A DNA stretch of 12,938 nucleotides from NCBI GenBank assembly GCA_027064485.1, contig JAMOPR010000122.1:1-12938 (forward strand), written 5' to 3'. The DNA comes from Desulfurobacteriaceae bacterium (lineage in GTDB: Bacteria > Aquificota > Aquificia > Desulfurobacteriales > Desulfurobacteriaceae). Position 1 is the first letter of the stretch. Every line of letters starts with the position of its first letter. The translations under genes and the position numbers were made by a program. Below, in pieces: positions 1 to 7,800 of this stretch. The notes under the pieces were generated by a model that did not search any database, was not told the DNA's origin, and worked only from the letters and a program-made list of their open reading frames with translations.

Positions 1-243
1 TATCTTCCATTCTTGAGGTTTCTTCCCCTTAAAAGAACTAAATCTTTTTATAAGGAATCCACTTTCTGCAAGTTCGGATAAGGTTCTTTGTAGCTTTTTC
101 CTATCTGCTTTACTATTTTCAAGCACTCCTCCAGATACAAGCCGCTTAAACAGCTCAGTAGTTGAAACAAACCGGTCGCCAGTTTCCATCAAAAACTTTA
201 AAACGTTTATCACAAGTAAATTTTTTGACGATAAGTCCTTCAT
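1..243 (-). CDS. Winged-helix/HTH DNA-binding regulator, N-terminal part (cut by window edge)
   Basis: An open frame of 81 codons reads leftward from an ATG at 243 and is still open at base 1, so the gene continues outside the window. A purine-rich AAGGCGG lies just upstream as a plausible ribosome binding site. The visible residues resemble a winged-helix fold: a first helix (about 8-20), a segment TTELFKRLVSGG, then a basic helix SKADRKKLQRTLSELAESG leading into FLIK and a basic wing. That Q-R-x-L-x-x-L-x-x-x-G pattern recalls the recognition region of DeoR/WYL-type regulators, so a WYL-domain protein is my best guess, but the diagnostic C-terminal part is not here. It is divergent from coaD across an 81-base gap. 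Any ligand or target is unknown. Confidence 0.6.
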   Translation of the reverse strand, partial: MKDLSSKNLLVINVLKFLMETGDRFVSTTELFKRLVSGGVLENSKADRKKLQRTLSELAESGFLIKRFSSFKGKKPQEWKI

Positions 244-324
244 TTACCGCCTTACTTTAAAATTTCTTGGGAAAGATATTCTACAATTTCACACACACAA
301 ACAATCTTGTAAATGGAAGGAAAG
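244..324. promoter_or_regulatory. Divergent intergenic region between HTH regulator and coaD
   Basis: This short gap must carry the signals for both divergent genes. On the plus strand, TACAAT at 282-287 is a reasonable -10 hexamer (5 of 6 to consensus), but I see no convincing -35 at standard spacing. GGAAGG at 315-320 is the coaD Shine-Dalgarno sequence. No operator-like palindrome was noticed. Confidence 0.3.
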
Positions 325-819
325 ATGATAAAGAAAGCCATATACCCCGGAACGTTTGACCCGGTTACTCTCGGACATTTAGACATAGTAAAGCGCGGAA
401 TAGAGCTGTTCCCTGAACTAATTGTAGGAATAGCAGAAAATCCGAAGAAAAAACCGCTGTTCACCATCGAAGAAAGAAAAGAAATGTTTATTGAAAGTTT
501 GAAAGAGATAGGATTAAACGGAAAGGTAAAAGTAAAAACCTTTAACTCTCTTTTAGTCGAATTTGCAAAATCCGAGGGAGCTATAGCAATTTTAAGAGGT
601 ATCCGTATTGTTTCAGATATGGACCACGAATTCACTATGGCTTCTTTAAACAGAAAGCTGTTCCCCGAAATAGAAACAGTATTTTTGATGCCATCTGACG
701 AATACGCCTACCTTTCCTCTTCAGCAGTAAGGGAGATAGCCTTTTACGGCGGCGACGTTTCACAGTTCGTTACCAGGTTTGTTGAGAAGAAACTAAAAGA
801 AAAATTTTCAAATAGGTAG
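325..819 (+). CDS. coaD: Phosphopantetheine adenylyltransferase (CoaD)
   Basis: This cytoplasmic enzyme transfers AMP from ATP to 4'-phosphopantetheine to make dephospho-CoA, the penultimate step of coenzyme A synthesis. The 164-residue product has the family's usual length. Near the N-terminus it carries YPGTFDPVTLGHLD, with the nucleotidyltransferase T-x-G-H signature at residues 15-18. LRGIR in the middle and SSSAVRE near the C-terminus are typical of CoaD. I chose the ATG at 325 rather than the in-frame ATG at 313: GGAAGG (315-320) precedes 325 at suitable spacing, the 313 codon has no Shine-Dalgarno, and MIKKAIYPGTFDP matches usual CoaD N-termini. Its last 12 bases overlap the 3' end of the convergent histidine kinase gene, leaving no room for a terminator between them. 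Confidence 0.95.
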   Translation: MIKKAIYPGTFDPVTLGHLDIVKRGIELFPELIVGIAENPKKKPLFTIEERKEMFIESLKEIGLNGKVKVKTFNSLLVEFAKSEGAIAILRGIRIVSDMDHEFTMASLNRKLFPEIETVFLMPSDEYAYLSSSAVREIAFYGGDVSQFVTRFVEKKLKEKFSNR

Positions 820-2766
820 TTCTATAACAAAGGTATTTCTATCTATAGGATAGATTTTCCCTCCGTGGTCTTCTACTATCTTCTTAACTATAGAAAGCCC
901 TAAACCCCAACCTTCTTTCTTTGTCGAAACGTAAGGGGAAAATACTTTATCCATAAGTTCTTCTGGAATTCCTGGTCCATCATCTCTTATCACAACGAAA
1001 ACTTTACCATCCTTTTCAGTAGTAGTAACAGTTATTTTCCTTGCTCCAGCTTCCATACTGTTTTTAAACAAATTGGCAAAAACTTCTCTCATAAGAACCC
1101 TATCCAGAGGTAGTTGAGGGATATCTTCAAAATTCAAATCTATCTCCAACTTTTCCTTATACCCATCGGCAACGCTCTTTATAAGGGCATTTAAATCTGT
1201 TAACTCCTTTTCGGGAAGAGGCAGTCTTGCAAACTTTCTAAACTCATCGATTAAACGCTCTATAACTTCAACCTCCGCCAATATGGAGGAAACCGCTTTT
1301 TCTATTACTTTTTCTATGTCTGGATTTTTCTTTTTAAACTGCCTCCTTATTCTTTCGGCGTTAAGAGTTATAGGAGTGAGGGGATTTTTTATTTCATGCG
1401 CTATTCTCTGAGCTACCTCTTTCCAAGTTTGGGCTTTCTGTGCTCTAACAATGTCGGTAACATCCTCCACGATAAGTATCCTGTCTGAAACGCCAGCAGG
1501 AACGATTACTTCAACGGAGAAGAATCTCTCTTTTCCGTTTACTTCTTCCCTTACTTCCGCTCTTCTGCTACCCGTTAAGATAAGTTCTCTAACTGCTTTT
1601 TCTAAATGAGGGTAAAGTTTTAAAAGTTTCCATATGTTCTCACCTCTATTTTCCTCGGAAAATCCGAACATCCTCTTAGCACTCTCATTACAAGAAATTA
1701 CTTTTCCATCAATATCAAAAGTAACTATCGCAGGCGATATAGAGTTAAGAATTTGCTCCACATACTTTCTGCTCTCTTCAAGAGAAACCCTCAAAGCTCT
1801 AAGCTGTTCAACCATGTAGTTAAAAGCATCTATAACGTGCTTAAGCTCATCAGAAGCCTGTTCTTCTACTTTAACGTCAAGTTCTCCTTTTGAAAGTTTC
1901 TGAGTTGCTCTGTAGAGGGCTTCTATGGGTATAGTTATCCTCTTCTCAAAGTATCTTGCAAACCACAAAGCACCAAAAAGAACGGCAAACCCCATAAGGG
2001 CAAATGTAAAAGTGTAAAGTGCCTTTATGGGCGACTTATAAGCAACTAATGATTCGTAATTACCGTAAAGGTTTCTAATCTTTTTTATATTTTCAACCAA
2101 CTCCGGCGGAAATTTCTTAGAGACGCAAACCAGAGAATCTTTTTTGTTCTCGCAAACGGTAAAGTATCCTGTTGAAGTATCCAAGTAAGAAAATTCCTCT
2201 AAACGAGAAATATTCTTCAAATCAAGAATTTTTAGAGGAACCTCACCCACTCTTTCTATTTTGTTTCCCCTTTTCCTTAAAAATCCGTCTATTCCGTAAA
2301 CCTTAAGAGTATAAGGATATATTCTCTTTTTTCTCCTTAACTGAGATATCTTCCGTTTAAGGTCATCAGCTATGAATTTTTGGAATTTATCTGCAGTATC
2401 TTCGGACAAGTTTACAATGCGCTTTACCTGTATTCTAAGCAACCTATCAAGACCTTTGTTAACAACGCTACTTGAAAGAAAAATTGTAAAAAGGGAAGGA
2501 CCTAAAATGAGCAAAAGAAATGCCGTAAATATTTTCATTCGAAGGTTTGTTTTAAAGTGGGGAAAGAAAAAGAGAACGAGATTTCTTATGAAAAAGGCGA
2601 AAAGGACCGTTATAAGAATCAAAATAAAAGCAAAAAGAACGTGAAAAATAGGATTATTTAGGTAAAACTCCCCTGCAAAGCTGGAAACAGCTGAAGTTCC
2701 AAAGTATCCAACCGCCAAAATGAGAATTAAGATTATGAGAGCAAAAAAAGCTCTGTTATTCAACAC
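808..2766 (-). CDS. NtrY-like membrane sensor histidine kinase
   Basis: A 652-residue sensor kinase of a two-component system. Hydrophobic segments lie at about 6-26, 39-60, 78-100 and 250-270, with an extracytoplasmic region of about 150 residues (100-248) that contains two cysteines (C205, C214). A HAMP domain follows at about 271-323 and a PAS domain at about 335-440 (ILNSISPAIVTFDIDGKV). The HisKA dimerisation helix contains RIAHEIKNPLTP with phospho-acceptor His457. The ATPase domain shows the N-box NLFKNSMEAG (565-574), G1 DDGPGIP (595-601) and G2 GWGLGLSIV (619-627). The TM-HAMP-PAS-HisKA order is that of NtrY-type kinases. The start is GTG at 2766, overlapping the nnr stop region by 11 bases, so translation is probably coupled. 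No response regulator gene lies in the window, so its partner and signal are unknown; NtrY itself is linked to nitrogen control, which cannot be assumed here. Confidence 0.88.
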   Translation of the reverse strand: MLNNRAFFALIILILILAVGYFGTSAVSSFAGEFYLNNPIFHVLFAFILILITVLFAFFIRNLVLFFFPHFKTNLRMKIFTAFLLLILGPSLFTIFLSSSVVNKGLDRLLRIQVKRIVNLSEDTADKFQKFIADDLKRKISQLRRKKRIYPYTLKVYGIDGFLRKRGNKIERVGEVPLKILDLKNISRLEEFSYLDTSTGYFTVCENKKDSLVCVSKKFPPELVENIKKIRNLYGNYESLVAYKSPIKALYTFTFALMGFAVLFGALWFARYFEKRITIPIEALYRATQKLSKGELDVKVEEQASDELKHVIDAFNYMVEQLRALRVSLEESRKYVEQILNSISPAIVTFDIDGKVISCNESAKRMFGFSEENRGENIWKLLKLYPHLEKAVRELILTGSRRAEVREEVNGKERFFSVEVIVPAGVSDRILIVEDVTDIVRAQKAQTWKEVAQRIAHEIKNPLTPITLNAERIRRQFKKKNPDIEKVIEKAVSSILAEVEVIERLIDEFRKFARLPLPEKELTDLNALIKSVADGYKEKLEIDLNFEDIPQLPLDRVLMREVFANLFKNSMEAGARKITVTTTEKDGKVFVVIRDDGPGIPEELMDKVFSPYVSTKKEGWGLGLSIVKKIVEDHGGKIYPIDRNTFVIELPI

Positions 2767-4366
2767 CTAAACACTCTTTTAATGAGGTTACAAACGGAAG
2801 TTCAGGTCTTACAGGAGAAACTTCTTTTTTCTTCAAAAGATTCACAGCTTGCGGCAAATATCTAACCAAATCGGTGGCGATTAAAGATTCTTGAGTAAGC
2901 TTTTTAGCTGCCAAATCGCCGGAAAGAGAATGCAAAAATACTCCTAACTTGGCTGCATCTTCCGCTTCAAGTCCCATTGCAAGTAAACTGCCGATAACCC
3001 CAGCTAAAACATCCCCTGTTCCTGCCGTAGCCATACCGGGATTTCCAATCACGTTAAGGTAAAGTTTCCCATTTGGAGTTGCTATAACCGTTCTTCCGCT
3101 CTTCAGAATAACCGTAACACCGTATTCAGTTGCAAACCTTTGAGCACAACCGAAAAGGTCTGAAAGAATCTCTTCCTTTGAAAGTCTTGTAAGCCTTGAA
3201 AACTCACCAATGTGAGGAGTAATAATTACATCCTCTTTTCCTCTTAAAACTCCAGGATTCTCTGCAATGGCGTTCAAACCGTCTGCATCTATAACCATAG
3301 GCTTATCGCAGTGCTTTATAAATTCTCTTGCAAATTCAAAAGTTTCTGGGGCATTACCAAGCCCCGGACCTATTGCAACGGCTGAAAACTTTCCACTTTT
3401 AATCACATTCAAAGTAGTCTGAAGGGAAGAAACCGTAAAGTAACCTTTATTTTCATCCTCAACAGGAATAGACATTGCTTCCGTAAGCTTCACTTCAAAG
3501 ATTTCATTAAGTGAAGAGGGAACTATTACTGTTGAAAGCCCTACCCCCGTCCTCAGAGAAGCTTCTGCAACCATAGAAGGTGCTCCTGTTTTTCCCTTAG
3601 AACCACCGATAACGGCAAGATGCCCAAAGGTATATTTGTGACTCATAATTTCCCTTGGTGGCAACAAAAAGGCAACCTCATCAAGAGTAAGGATAAACCT
3701 ATCTGTATCTAAAACAGAAGCTGCTTCTTCGGGAATGGAAATGTCAACGATAAAAACTTCACCTACGTATTCACAGGCAGGGGGCATAACGTGAACAATC
3801 TTTGGATATGCAAACGTTACTGTATAGTCAGCGATTACGCACGTTCCCAAAACTTCTCCAGTGCTTCCGGAAAGCCCTGAAGGTATGTCTATCGAAACCA
3901 CTTTTTTAGCATATCGGTTGATTAAATCAATTACGTGTTTATAAATACCTTCAACCGGTCTTGAAAGTCCCGTTCCGAAAATAGCATCAACAACTACGTC
4001 AAAATCCTTCAGCTTTAAGCCAAATTCAAAGAGTTCAGTTTCTTTCAAAACGGAAATAGGAATGGGAAGTTTTGAAAGGATAGAATAGTTAAGTTTTGCA
4101 TCGCCCTTTAACTTTTCCGGCTGAGCAAGCATTACAACTTCAACATCGTAACCCATATTGTATAGGTTTCTTGCCGTTGCAAGACCATCTCCTCCGTTGT
4201 TTCCGCTACCGCAAACAACCAAAACAGAATTTCCTTTAACGTATTTATAAATAACAGTAGCAACACCCCTTGCAGCGTTTTCCATTAAAACCGTTCCAGG
4301 AATACCCAAATTTTGTATAGCTTCTCTATCAACCGATGCCATTTCTGAAGATGTTAAAAACCTCAT
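2756..4366 (-). CDS. nnr: Bifunctional NAD(P)H-hydrate epimerase / ADP-dependent NAD(P)H-hydrate dehydratase
   Basis: A metabolite-repair enzyme. The N-terminal domain interconverts the R and S hydrates of NAD(P)H; the C-terminal domain dehydrates the S form, using ADP in bacterial enzymes, to regenerate NAD(P)H. The 536 residues match the fused YjeF-type family. The epimerase half (about 1-215) has GSGNNGGDGL at 53-62, VVDAIFGTGL at 125-134 and SIDIPSGL at 158-165. The dehydratase half (about 230-512) has GPGLG (333-337), DADGLN (360-365), TPHIGEF (383-389) and the nucleotide-binding AGTGD at 448-452. Damaged NAD(P)H forms faster at high temperature, which suits a thermophile. The ATG at 4366 is preceded by a perfect AGGAGG at 4377-4372 that overlaps the def stop codon, and the end overlaps the kinase start, so it sits inside an operon. 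The C-terminal tail after about residue 512 looks non-conserved. Confidence 0.95.
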   Translation of the reverse strand: MRFLTSSEMASVDREAIQNLGIPGTVLMENAARGVATVIYKYVKGNSVLVVCGSGNNGGDGLATARNLYNMGYDVEVVMLAQPEKLKGDAKLNYSILSKLPIPISVLKETELFEFGLKLKDFDVVVDAIFGTGLSRPVEGIYKHVIDLINRYAKKVVSIDIPSGLSGSTGEVLGTCVIADYTVTFAYPKIVHVMPPACEYVGEVFIVDISIPEEAASVLDTDRFILTLDEVAFLLPPREIMSHKYTFGHLAVIGGSKGKTGAPSMVAEASLRTGVGLSTVIVPSSLNEIFEVKLTEAMSIPVEDENKGYFTVSSLQTTLNVIKSGKFSAVAIGPGLGNAPETFEFAREFIKHCDKPMVIDADGLNAIAENPGVLRGKEDVIITPHIGEFSRLTRLSKEEILSDLFGCAQRFATEYGVTVILKSGRTVIATPNGKLYLNVIGNPGMATAGTGDVLAGVIGSLLAMGLEAEDAAKLGVFLHSLSGDLAAKKLTQESLIATDLVRYLPQAVNLLKKKEVSPVRPELPFVTSLKECLGVE

Positions 4367-4375
4367 AGCTGCCTC

Positions 4376-4909
4376 CTACCTTTGAGAAGCCATCTTCCTT
4401 TCATATTTTCTTTTTAGCTTTTTATACTTTTCAAGTGCCAGACGTCTTTGAAGCGGTGAAAGTCTGTCAATAAAAACAATACCGTTAAGGTGGTCTATCT
4501 CGTGTTGAAGGGCTCTTGCAAGTAAATCTTCCCCTTCTATTTCAAACTCCTCACCGTCATAGTTAAGAGCTCTAACCTTAGCATACTTGGCTCTTTTTAC
4601 TTTTTTATAAAGCCCCGGGAGAGAAAGACATCCCTCTTCCCCCACCTGTTCACCTTCCATTGCAACAATTTCAGGATTAATTAGGACTATTTTATTTTTT
4701 CCCTGAGTCTCTTTACCAGAACCTAAATCTATTACAACCACTCTCTTCAAGACACCAATCTGATTGGCTGCAAGACCAACTCCACCTTTTTTATACATGG
4801 TTTCAAACATATCATCAACCAAAGCCCTTATCTCATCGTTAACCTCTTCTACAAGCTCCGCCTTTTGCTTTAAAACTTCATCCGGATAAATTCTTATTTC
4901 TCTAACCAT
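4376..4909 (-). CDS. def: Peptide deformylase
   Basis: Removes the N-formyl group from the initiator methionine of nascent proteins at the ribosome exit; a metal-dependent hydrolase. All three family motifs are present in the 177-residue protein: GVGLAANQ (43-50, with Gln50), EEGCLSLPG (91-99, metal ligand Cys94) and QHEIDHLNG (135-143, ligands His136 and His140, catalytic Glu137). The C-terminal tail after about residue 150 is a basic helix, as seen in bacterial deformylases that dock on the ribosome. GGAGGG lies upstream of the ATG at 4909, and the start overlaps the end of the TIM-barrel gene by 8 bases, so translation is probably coupled. The methionyl-tRNA formyltransferase gene (fmt), a frequent neighbour of def, is not adjacent here. 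Confidence 0.96.
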   Translation of the reverse strand: MVREIRIYPDEVLKQKAELVEEVNDEIRALVDDMFETMYKKGGVGLAANQIGVLKRVVVIDLGSGKETQGKNKIVLINPEIVAMEGEQVGEEGCLSLPGLYKKVKRAKYAKVRALNYDGEEFEIEGEDLLARALQHEIDHLNGIVFIDRLSPLQRRLALEKYKKLKRKYERKMASQR

Positions 4910-5663
4910 ACAAACCCTCCTTTTTCAAAAACTCAAGGCTCTTTTTTATATCCTCAAGCTTTTTATTTTCAAGGTTAAATATATAGTCAGTTTCAACCTT
5001 TTCTACTTCTTCGAAAAACTTTTTTAGAGGAACAGTGCCAAATCCTAAATAGGAATGCTCATCTTTAACACCTTTATTGTCGTGAACGTGAAATTCATAA
5101 ATCCTATCCCTAAAGGTATCTACCCAGTTAGAAATAGGTTGTTTGCTGAAAAGGTTTAAATGTCCAATATCAATGCAAACACCTACGTTTTTTGGCAAAT
5201 TGTCAATAAACTTTTTAAGGACTGAAGGTTCTGTATCGAAAACGTTTTCAAGGGCTATTAGCGTATCAGATTCCTCTGCAATCAGCTTAAAGGTTTCAAG
5301 GGCACGCTCAAACCATTCGTCAAATATCGGGTCAATTTTAGCCGGGTGGTAACCGGTGTGGAAAACAATTACCCTTGCTTCAAGAACCTTAGCTGCTACA
5401 AGGGTTTCCTGAAAGCGATTTCTGGTAGCTTTTAGAACGTAGCTATCAACAGCACCGGGGTTAAGGTCCAAAAAGGGAGCGTGAACTGTTGTTAAAGCAT
5501 CGCCTATTAAGGACTTGAGATTACCGAAATCTTTCAACGTGAAAGTATCAAGGATGTCTGAAGAAAGTTGAATTTCAACACCTATGCCCAAGGAAGTAAT
5601 TTTTTCAACTACTTTAGGGTTGGAAAGAATCCTTTTTGCCGAAACGTGACCGACAATTTTCAT
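4902..5663 (-). CDS. Xylose isomerase-like TIM-barrel protein (sugar isomerase/epimerase or endonuclease IV-like)
   Basis: A 253-residue soluble protein of the AP-endonuclease-2/xylose isomerase-like TIM-barrel superfamily, first gene of the operon that continues into def, nnr and the histidine kinase. Candidate metal ligands fall in the order expected for this fold: His61 (VHAPF), His102 (FHTGYHP), Glu139 (ALENVF), Asp165 and His168 (CIDIGHLN), His192/His194 (FHVHDNKG), Asp201 and His203 (DEHSYLGFGT) and Glu232 (NLENK). Sugar epimerases of this superfamily share the HDN...D-x-H...G-x-G stretch. Endonuclease IV uses a similar, fuller set of His/Glu/Asp ligands for three zinc ions, and its length is also near this one. 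I cannot decide between a sugar phosphate isomerase and a DNA-repair activity. The ATG at 5663 has AAAGAGG about 8 bases upstream. Confidence 0.8.
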   Translation of the reverse strand: MKIVGHVSAKRILSNPKVVEKITSLGIGVEIQLSSDILDTFTLKDFGNLKSLIGDALTTVHAPFLDLNPGAVDSYVLKATRNRFQETLVAAKVLEARVIVFHTGYHPAKIDPIFDEWFERALETFKLIAEESDTLIALENVFDTEPSVLKKFIDNLPKNVGVCIDIGHLNLFSKQPISNWVDTFRDRIYEFHVHDNKGVKDEHSYLGFGTVPLKKFFEEVEKVETDYIFNLENKKLEDIKKSLEFLKKEGLYG

Positions 5664-5719
5664 TACTCATACCTCTTTGTTATTGTAAAATTTAAATCAG
5701 TTCAAACAACGGAGGAAAT
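5664..5719. promoter_or_regulatory. Divergent promoter region between the def operon and the outer-membrane protein gene
   Basis: A 56-base gap serves both divergent transcripts. For the minus-strand operon, TACAAT (5687-5682) is a good -10 with TTGTTT (5709-5704) 16 bases upstream as a partial -35. For the plus-strand gene, TAAAAT at 5686-5691 is a possible -10 without a clear -35, and GGAGG at 5711-5715 is its ribosome binding site. The two -10 candidates overlap, so the promoters may compete. These are motif readings only. Confidence 0.4.
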
Positions 5720-7777
5720 ATGAAATCACGTCTCTTTGCAGTAGCGCTACTACTCCTCCTTCCCTGCCAAGAAGCAAAAAGCGTAGAAGTTGGAGGAACG
5801 GGAGGATTTTACTACGTAAATCTAAAAAATCAAAAATCTCACAGAACAGGCTATGAGTTGTGGAAAGGGAAGAAAAACGGTTTTTTCTATCATTTATTTA
5901 TAAGCAACAGGTTTAAGATAGGTAAAGATGAATTTTTCAAACTATCGGTAATATCCGGAACTACCAAACTTCCGTTTGATAACGTCTTCACTCCAATCAA
6001 AGATAGACTTACACCGTTTTACAGCAAAACTTTTGATATAAAAGAGCTCTTCTTCCAGAAAGAAAATTTCATACTTGAAAACCTCACATTAACCGCGGGA
6101 AAAAGCAGATTCAAATTTTCCCCAGTCTTTGATGACTACTTGTGGGGAGGCAAGTTCTCCTACAAGATAAAAGAAAACCTTTCTTTCAACTACTACCAGA
6201 TAGCAGGATTTGAAGGCATATATCTACTGCCAGAAGGCAAAAGCGAAGATGACGTTGATATTTTTGGACCGGAAATTGTTTGGGGAAAAGGGGATTACAC
6301 TCTATCGCTTGCTGCTATAAGAATTTCAGATGCAAAAGGGAACAAAGCAGGAACGAATAAAAACAACTTAATTGCTCAAATAAAGGGGCAGAATAAAGAA
6401 TTCAATGTTGCCACTCAAAATGGCAACTGGGGAGTTTACGGAAAGTGGGAAAAGAAAAGGTTCAAAATAGAAGGATGCGCTTTTGAAAAAGGATTTACAT
6501 CCTACGGATATAGGGAAGGGATTCCTAACTTCGGAGTTATTTATCATCCTGCAGTTTCTGACCTCAAAGCTTTAAGGATAGAACTAAAAGAAGGACATGG
6601 ATGGTTCAAGTTTTTACCATACGTAACCGTTTATAACAAAAGCAGAATTGAAGGAGGCGGCAAACTCCTTATGGGAACTGAATCCAACAAGATATTTCTG
6701 ACCGCTGCAGTAGGAGATGAGAATAGGTGGGGGATTTTTACAGGTTACAGCTGGCGTGGAACGCCCCAACTGCCGTTTAAGAAAATTCAAATTTCTAAAC
6801 TTAAAGTTAAAAACTACTTTGACGTTATAGGAGAATACGCAGATTTTTCAAAACATTACTATGAAACTCAAAGCGGATACGAAGGATGGAACACTGCAAA
6901 GCACGTAGGATATTGGCATTCAACTTACAAGTTATCCATATATGGCAGTAGCTTTTCAGTCAAGATATCAACAGGAAGAAACAGTAAAGTTGACTATGTA
7001 ATATGGGGTAATACTGCCGACAACTTTTTGTATCAGGAAAAAACCGGCAAACAATGGCATTTTGAAAACGCTTATCTAACTGTAAAACCATTTACAATTG
7101 GACTGCAAAACATAAAAATTCCAGGATTTATAGACGAAAACTTAAGTGGAATAAAATACGCATCTAAAACTTTCCATTGGGGAGCATTTTTAGAAAGAGA
7201 TGAAGGTGACACTGTAAAATACCTATTTACGCAAATACCCTTGAACAGCGTTACTTTCAGCGGATTGTTTAGAAAGAAAGAAGGTGAAAAGAATGTCGTG
7301 GCAGGACTTGAAGGTAAGAGCCAAACACTTGCATTTGGTATTTTAAGAGAATGGAACAAAGATGGAGATGAAAAGGATAAAGGCTGGGGAGGATTCATAA
7401 AAATAAGAAAATCAATTAAAAATTTCAAATTTAACGCGCTATATGAAGTGTATTCTGAAGATTTCAAAACTTTTGATATGAAAGAATTCTTCAGAAACGT
7501 AAGCTACATCTACAGACCTGGAGAAAGTAATGTCAGATTCTTTAGCCTTTCAATAAAGAGAAAAGTAAAAACCAGCATTAAAAAAATAGATAGGTTAAAA
7601 CCGGAAATTGGACTCATCTATAACAAGCTTAACAGGTTTTCAGGAAGTTTTGTCGGAGAAGAAGAGGGAATAACTATTTCTTTAAAACCCGGAAAATTTT
7701 GCAACCTATCATTTATAGGAACAGTAGGGACAAACCAATCTTACTATGAAGGATTACAGTTCCAAATTAAATGGTAG
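5720..7777 (+). CDS. Predicted outer-membrane beta-barrel protein of unknown function
   Basis: A 685-residue exported protein that I do not recognise as a named family. The N-terminus has a signal peptide: basic MKSR, a hydrophobic run of Ala/Val/Leu (6-14), then PCQEAKS with a likely signal peptidase I site after Ser21 (A-K-S). Cys16 is not in a good lipobox because Pro precedes it, so I do not call a lipoprotein. The mature part has alternating polar and aromatic residues, many Tyr/Trp/Phe and Gly turns, and no long hydrophobic helix, as in beta-barrels. It ends in LQFQIKW, an alternating strand with a terminal aromatic residue like the signal recognised by the BAM complex. It could be a porin-like channel or a carbohydrate- or metabolite-transport barrel; there is no plug domain or TonB box. 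It is monocistronic, with a good GGAGG site before the ATG and a hairpin just after the stop. Confidence 0.7.
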   Translation: MKSRLFAVALLLLLPCQEAKSVEVGGTGGFYYVNLKNQKSHRTGYELWKGKKNGFFYHLFISNRFKIGKDEFFKLSVISGTTKLPFDNVFTPIKDRLTPFYSKTFDIKELFFQKENFILENLTLTAGKSRFKFSPVFDDYLWGGKFSYKIKENLSFNYYQIAGFEGIYLLPEGKSEDDVDIFGPEIVWGKGDYTLSLAAIRISDAKGNKAGTNKNNLIAQIKGQNKEFNVATQNGNWGVYGKWEKKRFKIEGCAFEKGFTSYGYREGIPNFGVIYHPAVSDLKALRIELKEGHGWFKFLPYVTVYNKSRIEGGGKLLMGTESNKIFLTAAVGDENRWGIFTGYSWRGTPQLPFKKIQISKLKVKNYFDVIGEYADFSKHYYETQSGYEGWNTAKHVGYWHSTYKLSIYGSSFSVKISTGRNSKVDYVIWGNTADNFLYQEKTGKQWHFENAYLTVKPFTIGLQNIKIPGFIDENLSGIKYASKTFHWGAFLERDEGDTVKYLFTQIPLNSVTFSGLFRKKEGEKNVVAGLEGKSQTLAFGILREWNKDGDEKDKGWGGFIKIRKSIKNFKFNALYEVYSEDFKTFDMKEFFRNVSYIYRPGESNVRFFSLSIKRKVKTSIKKIDRLKPEIGLIYNKLNRFSGSFVGEEEGITISLKPGKFCNLSFIGTVGTNQSYYEGLQFQIKW

Positions 7778-7780
7778 TAA

Positions 7781-7796
7781 GGGGGCAAAAGCCCCC
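7781..7796. terminator. G/C hairpin between convergent genes, U-less terminator candidate
   Basis: GGGGGCAAAAGCCCCC is a perfect 6-bp inverted repeat with a 4-base loop. It lies 3 bases after the outer-membrane protein stop and 4 bases after the peroxiredoxin stop on the other strand, so it can fold in both transcripts. No U-tract follows on either strand. It may act as a bidirectional terminator or as a 3'-end stabiliser. Confidence 0.6.
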
Positions 7797-7800
7797 AGCA

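Noticed and set aside
313-324. Longer coaD start at ATG 313
   Set aside because: No Shine-Dalgarno precedes it, and its codons contain the GGAAGG site serving ATG 325.
5735-5767. Lipoprotein signal at Cys16 of the outer-membrane protein
   Set aside because: Pro occupies the position before Cys, which does not fit the lipobox; a signal peptidase I site after Ser21 fits better.
7072-7467. 131-residue minus-strand frame within the outer-membrane protein gene
   Set aside because: Antisense shadow rich in Phe/Ser/Pro, with no ribosome binding site or motif.
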